The position numbers and the translations under genes are program-made. Below are positions 59,476 through 64,000 of a stretch of DNA of 64,000 nucleotides, one piece after another. This DNA is from Cerrena zonata. Its lineage: Eukaryota; Basidiomycota; Agaricomycetes; Polyporales; Cerrenaceae. Within the stretch, counting starts at the first letter, position 1. Each line of letters opens with the position of its first letter. The stretch spans positions 1 through 64,000 of the forward strand of contig JASBNA010000059.1 of the NCBI GenBank assembly GCA_038087015.1, read 5' to 3'. The notes under the pieces were generated by a model. It had not been told where the DNA came from. It ran no database searches and saw only the letters and a program-made list of their open reading frames with translations.

Positions 59476-60076
59476 ACTTGGGCTTGTTAATAATTGGTTC
59501 TCTTATCCGGTTTATTGGACTCTCGTTTCTCATGTCTGACTGGCTACGCTCGTTCCGGTTATAAAGATTGTTGATATGATCTATGGTTATCATGCCTGTA
59601 CCATACTCTGAAAGGAAATTATGCCGAAATCTTCTATATATTGCGCTACAAAAAGCTATGAGCTCCTACCTGAGTGAATTTGTGCATCAATTGATTCTAC
59701 CAATCGCATCCCATGGGTACACAGCTTCGCATTGCCGTACTCTTAGCAAGAAACATGACGTTGACGTCATTGAGTGCCACCTTAATGTGATTGTTTAATG
59801 AGAAATATCGTACATCCGCTCCGTAGACATCTAACCTCGTTGACTTCGCGATGAGCTACAAGGAGTAGCTATAGGTCGCGGATGCTGCAAGGAACAAACC
59901 CACGTCTACTCTGGTGAGTTCATGCGTAGCATATCCGCTTGGGGATTTGTGTGTTTAGTAAAATAAAACATCGACGTGAGATGTCAGATTGAAAACCTCA
60001 ATATCACGAAGTATACATATACAAACGCAAACAGAGTCACAACGAACAATGTACAGCTGAAAAATGCAAGCAAGAC
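59476..60076. other. Intergenic, convergent 3' ends
   Basis: It lies between the zinc-finger gene and PRP40. TTGACGTTGACGTCATTG at about 59758 is a small near-palindrome. No gene can be supported; the open frame at 59583-59798 has no features. Confidence 0.5.
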
Positions 60077-63000
60077 CTAGATTTCACCCTCTTCTGGGGT
60101 CTCAGCTCTCGCAGGAGGAACCTTACTGACTTCCGGCTCTAGCTTCGTCTCCTCTTCGTATCTAGGACGCTATGAAACACAGATATCAGATTTAGTGAAA
60201 CCGATTTTAATTCAGGAGGGAAAGAAGCGAACCTTTTCAGCTCTTTCGTCAAGTAGCCTGTCGTCGTACGGCCTCTTCTCCCTACCCTCATCTCTGTAAG
60301 CAGAGACAGACCCACTCCTTTCTCTCCCTGTACCAGCATCATCCCAATCGCGTTTTCCATACCCTCTCTCCCTTTCAGCACCTCTCTCACTGCCCCTCTC
60401 GCCACGCTCATCATCATATTCTCCTCTCCCTTTCGAACTCCTCCTCCCCGCTCCAGCTCCTCTCCTCTCCGGCCTTTCATCCTCAACGTCCCTATGATGT
60501 CTTCCGGATCTATATCCACCTGCATAATCTCGTTCCCTGTCTCTTTCCCGCTCCCTGTCTCTGTCTCGCTCCCGTTCACGCTCGCGATCCCGATCTTTAG
60601 CAGAAGAATGATGATATTCCTTCTCCCGTCCACCTCGAGGATACTCTCTAGAACGTCCAGCTCCACCACGAGTGTCATATTCTTCATGTCCCCTATGGTG
60701 TCTTGAGCCTTTCACGTCTCGTTCTCGTTCCCGTTCACGGTCACCGGCATGAGAGTCACGTTCTTCACGATCATGTCGTCGGTCGCGTGAACGATCTCGG
60801 TCTCTGTCATCGCGGGCGGAAGAAGTGGCCGTGGCAGGTTCCTTTCGACGACGGGATGTAGTGGACCCACCATCTTCGGATGCTTTCTCTTCTTTTTCAC
60901 GGAGACGTTCCTGGGAAAAATAGTTAGTCAACTGCAATGAAAGGAGAGGTCAGGACGTACCTTCTGTCGCTTGATAAACTTGACAAACGCTGCTCGTCTA
61001 CCCTCATCATCATCCAGAGCTTTGTACTCTGGAAGATCTTGCATGAGCGGAACAGCCTGGAAAAATGTGATTAATAACAGCACGAGGAAAGAGAGTAGGA
61101 CTAGACGTACATCCTCGTAGGACAAATTCAAGTCAAGTGGTTCAGACAATTTCTTGAGTGCATATCGCAGATCATCTTGGAGGTGTCGTTGACGACGCTC
61201 CGCTCTGCGTTTCTCGTCCGCCTGACGTTTAATGGCTTCGTCATGCATCTATACCAGAAAACGACCACGTTATAATCAGGTGTTTGATCCTAGGAGGGAA
61301 ATGAAAACATACCGTCCGATAAATTTCCTCCAACTCGTCGTCAGACAACTTTTTGAACACCTCTTCGTCCTCCCTCAATACATCCAACAACTCCTCTTTA
61401 GTCGTCTCGGGTACCACCTTGAACCTATTCGGTCCGCCTTCTTTTCCTTTCTCTTTCTCATCCTTCTTCTCGCCCTCATCTTCCCCTCCTTCTTTGACAC
61501 CCTCTTTCTCCTTCTCCTCAGATTCGGAGGGAACGTTCTTCTCATTCCACTTCCTAATCGCTTCCTCGACCAGTAATATCTTGGCGTCCAACTTCTGGTC
61601 AAGCCCGTCGATAACATCCCAGAAAAGCTCTAGTGGGTTCGATCCAGGGATTCCCAGCATACCAAGGTACCGAGGGTCTTCTTTGAAAGTGGGATATACG
61701 ACCTTCCATTTGGTACGGGCTTTGATTTCACCAGAGTCTACGAGCCCTTTAAGAAGGTCCTGTAACCGCAAGCAAAGACTATGAACGTGTGTTACAACAC
61801 AAAGAGAGTAGAAAACATACCTTGAACGCTTCCCGTGCCTTCCGTTCCCTCCTCGTTTTTTCTACCTGGTTCCTCCGCATCGTCTCCTCATACTCTCTCT
61901 CCCGCACCCGACTGTAATCTTCAAAGGCCAACAAGATGTCCAGCGTCGCCAGTTTTTGCAACTCTGGATCTTCTTGCCATTCCTCCGATTCTTTGACCAT
62001 CTGGTGGGCTTTACGCCAACGGGTGAGGACTCCAACGTCAAGTGATTTGAATAGGAGGACCACTTTGTTGATAGAGCGGGTGCGTGCTGCTCGGTTTTCT
62101 TGCTGTATATTCGTGGGTTGTGAGAGAGATAGTGTCAGTTAATGCTAGTTAAAGTATATTCTGCTATAAGGTACGTACAATTTCGCGGGTTTTGAGTTCT
62201 TGGACATATTCTTCGAATATGAGCTTTCGCTCCGCTTCAATCTTAGCTTGTTGCCAGATAGGATGTTGAGCGAAGAGTTTGTCAGCAGTGGTGAACGTCG
62301 TATAGTGGAACACATTGGGGTTGCCCTTGAGCATATTTCGGATTGCAGGTCGGAATTTGCTTAAACGCGCTTCACGCTCTTCTTGCTCCTTTGCTCTCAA
62401 AGCGTCGGTATACTATATGAATGTTCACGTTTAACAATCAAAATCCGAATGGTGGCAGAGAATTGTGAGATGACGAGATGAAAAACCCATTATAACCACG
62501 TACCTTCTGCCAAGCAGCCTTCTTCTCCGCCAACGTATTCAACGCCTTGTATAATGGATCCGTTATAATCGTTCTCATCGTCTGATCCCAAGTCCAATTT
62601 GCATCCACACCAGCCTTCCGCAACAAATGCATAAACGCCTTCTCGCCTTCCTCCACCGTGGCAAACCCATTGTGCGGAATCACAGGATCTTCAGGTAGAT
62701 TGGGGCGTATAGGTAAAGCACCTTGATTTGTGGATGGTGGCACGCCACTGGCAGCGCGTTGCGCGTCGGTACTGGACGATGCGGGCGTTTGACCGTTGAC
62801 GGCGGAGAGAGTGACCAAGTCGGTGCTTGTACTTGAACTTCCTGGAGCTGTTATACGATTGGGACTGGTTTATAGATAAAAGTTAGGTTGGTAAGTATAG
62901 CGGGGATGAGCATGGACACGTACGGTGTTGGTGCAGCAGCTCCTTCTTTCTCTACCTTCTCCAGGAGGAGGATCAGCTCGTCTGGCATATCCCATTTTGA

Positions 63001-63415
63001 TTCCTTCGAGTCTGTCTATATAATACGCTTGCATTCAATCATTTGGTTTGCCATGGAATAGGTGGAGCATTACGCACGTTATAGTAATATTTCCTTCCTC
63101 CAGAGAAGTACTCCTTCCATTTCGTCTGATTTAACGCACGCTGTTCATCCCAAAAACAATTAGTAGTCAGCTGGATGGCACCAGGTATCATTACGAACCT
63201 CAAACGGAGTCTTCAAATCTGTGGAAACCACCCGTTAAGTGTTATTAGAAGTCGACGAGGACACACGAGTACTCACCGTCAGGTTTCTCCCATACACTTT
63301 CCCGTGTTCCCGTATTAAACCAATACGTGCGTCCCTCAGGGTTTCGGTGTTCAGTCTGCAAGGTTAGTTAGTCTAGTTATAATAGCAATACCGGTGTACA
63401 TACCCAAACATTCAT
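60077..63415 (-). CDS. PRP40: Pre-mRNA processing factor PRP40 (WW/FF domains)
   Basis: About ten exons, starting MNVW at 63415 and ending TPEEGEI with TAG at 60077-60079. Two WW domains open the protein ([21 protein letters not shown] and [20 protein letters not shown]), followed by a Ser/Thr/Pro spacer and a series of FF domains (from [19 protein letters not shown]; then [14 protein letters not shown] and related). An acidic Lys/Glu stretch (about 61440-61560) and a long Arg/Asp/Glu/Ser tail ([18 protein letters not shown]) complete it. PRP40 is a U1 snRNP protein that bridges 5' splice site and branch-site factors. The domain order is complete and the gene looks intact. The RED-rich tail is typical of metazoan and basidiomycete homologues rather than yeast. 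Confidence 0.93.
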
Positions 63416-64000
63416 TTTTTATATGTGGAATGACTGACTGTATGGAGAACGTTAGACTCGCGGGGCCAGTCACGAACGCAAGCTCTTGAAAAAGGCAGGA
63501 GGGACGTGAGCTTGCGAACGTCGTTTTGGTAAGTGTAGGGAGCGTGCACCAAAACGGCTCCGATTACAAGTCCGTTCGCGTCAGACGCCTCGATTGGGCG
63601 CCTGCTGTCACATAAACATTGATGGGTGAGCGAAGGAATATTCTGCTGAATAGGTACACAGCCACTGTGCTGGAGCATAGATTTTGAGAATAAAGTCCTT
63701 TTGCCATGTATGTCCGAACAAGTATGTAACACGCTGTGTTGCTCTTTCAAGGGTACCCTTTTGGTGAGAAAAACTTAAACTAGGCACACAGCACAAGAAA
63801 CAGGAAAACCTCTTTTAGTACGTGATACGGAGTCTTGTATAGAAGGGATTTTTTAAATCAAACATTTAGCCTTACTCACTTCTAGTTAGTAAATCATGCT
63901 ATGCTAGATATTTCGAAAAAATGCTTTTCTGAAAGAGCCATAAACATCTATATACATAACTTTGTCTCCCAAAGTTCTACCCCTCTTCAGTGGAAGTTTA
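63416..64000. other. Upstream region of PRP40
   Basis: 585 bp to the window edge. It should hold the PRP40 promoter. Open frames on the minus strand lack support; no second gene is seen. Confidence 0.5.

Noticed and set aside
60494..60706. Plus-strand frames opposite the PRP40 tail and acidic region (also 61353-61784)
   Set aside because: Complement of the RED-rich and Glu/Lys-rich segments of PRP40.

Overview
The window is nuclear DNA of a basidiomycete, most likely an Agaricomycete (mushroom-forming) fungus. Genes are split by many introns of about 50-60 bp with GT..AG ends. The gene families are typical of that group: a NACHT NLR-like protein, a KDZ transposase with a TET/JBP dioxygenase, expanded F-box proteins, small secreted proteins and fungal tropomyosin. 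I cannot name the species.

Layout. 1-1354: 5' part of a NACHT (NLR-like) gene on the minus strand, apparently frameshifted and running off the left edge. 1378-19430: one mobile element of about 18 kb with terminal inverted repeats (TIRs) of about 1 kb. Each TIR holds about four copies of a 121-bp tandem unit with a palindromic core. Inside are seven genes: two tandem paralogues of unknown function, a KDZ (Kyakuja/Dileera/Zisupton) transposase, a TET/JBP-type 2-oxoglutarate/Fe(II) dioxygenase, and three genes without a recognised function (a large protein of unassigned family, a cysteine-cluster/acidic protein, and a small low-complexity protein). The element interior is peppered with the palindrome TCGCGA: about 40 copies by eye in about 16 kb, against about 6 in the 44 kb to its right. 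19592-23461: a divergent pair, a C2H2 zinc-finger gene and an F-box gene. 23462-31593: gene-poor DNA, then two paralogous secreted cysteine-containing proteins flanking a small betagamma-crystallin-like secreted protein. 32074-37418: a DUF2408-type gene, tropomyosin and methionine-R-sulfoxide reductase. 38202-42539: two tandem F-box-like genes. 43401-46419: mitochondrial ATP synthase alpha, divergent from mitochondrial ribosomal protein bL21m. 46900-59475: three tandem units with F-box genes homologous to the one at 21330; the last again faces a C2H2 zinc-finger gene, so the divergent pair exists twice in opposite orientation. One unit carries a 705-bp non-autonomous hAT-like insertion with an 8-bp target duplication. 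60077-63415: splicing factor PRP40.

How the parts may work together. The KDZ/TET association is known for basidiomycete genomes. This copy adds an apparently full gene set, TIRs built of palindromic tandem units and a dense element-wide CpG-containing motif. I propose, as inference only, that TCGCGA is an address read by an element-encoded DNA-binding protein, bringing the TET/JBP enzyme or an anti-silencing activity to the element. Outside the element, the notable process is tandem and inverted duplication of F-box/zinc-finger genes with decay of some copies.

Caveat: several apparent single-base frameshifts are seen (NACHT gene, KDZ transposase, one F-box gene and the housekeeping gene bL21m). 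The last suggests assembly indels, so pseudogene calls here are provisional. All exon limits were read by eye.
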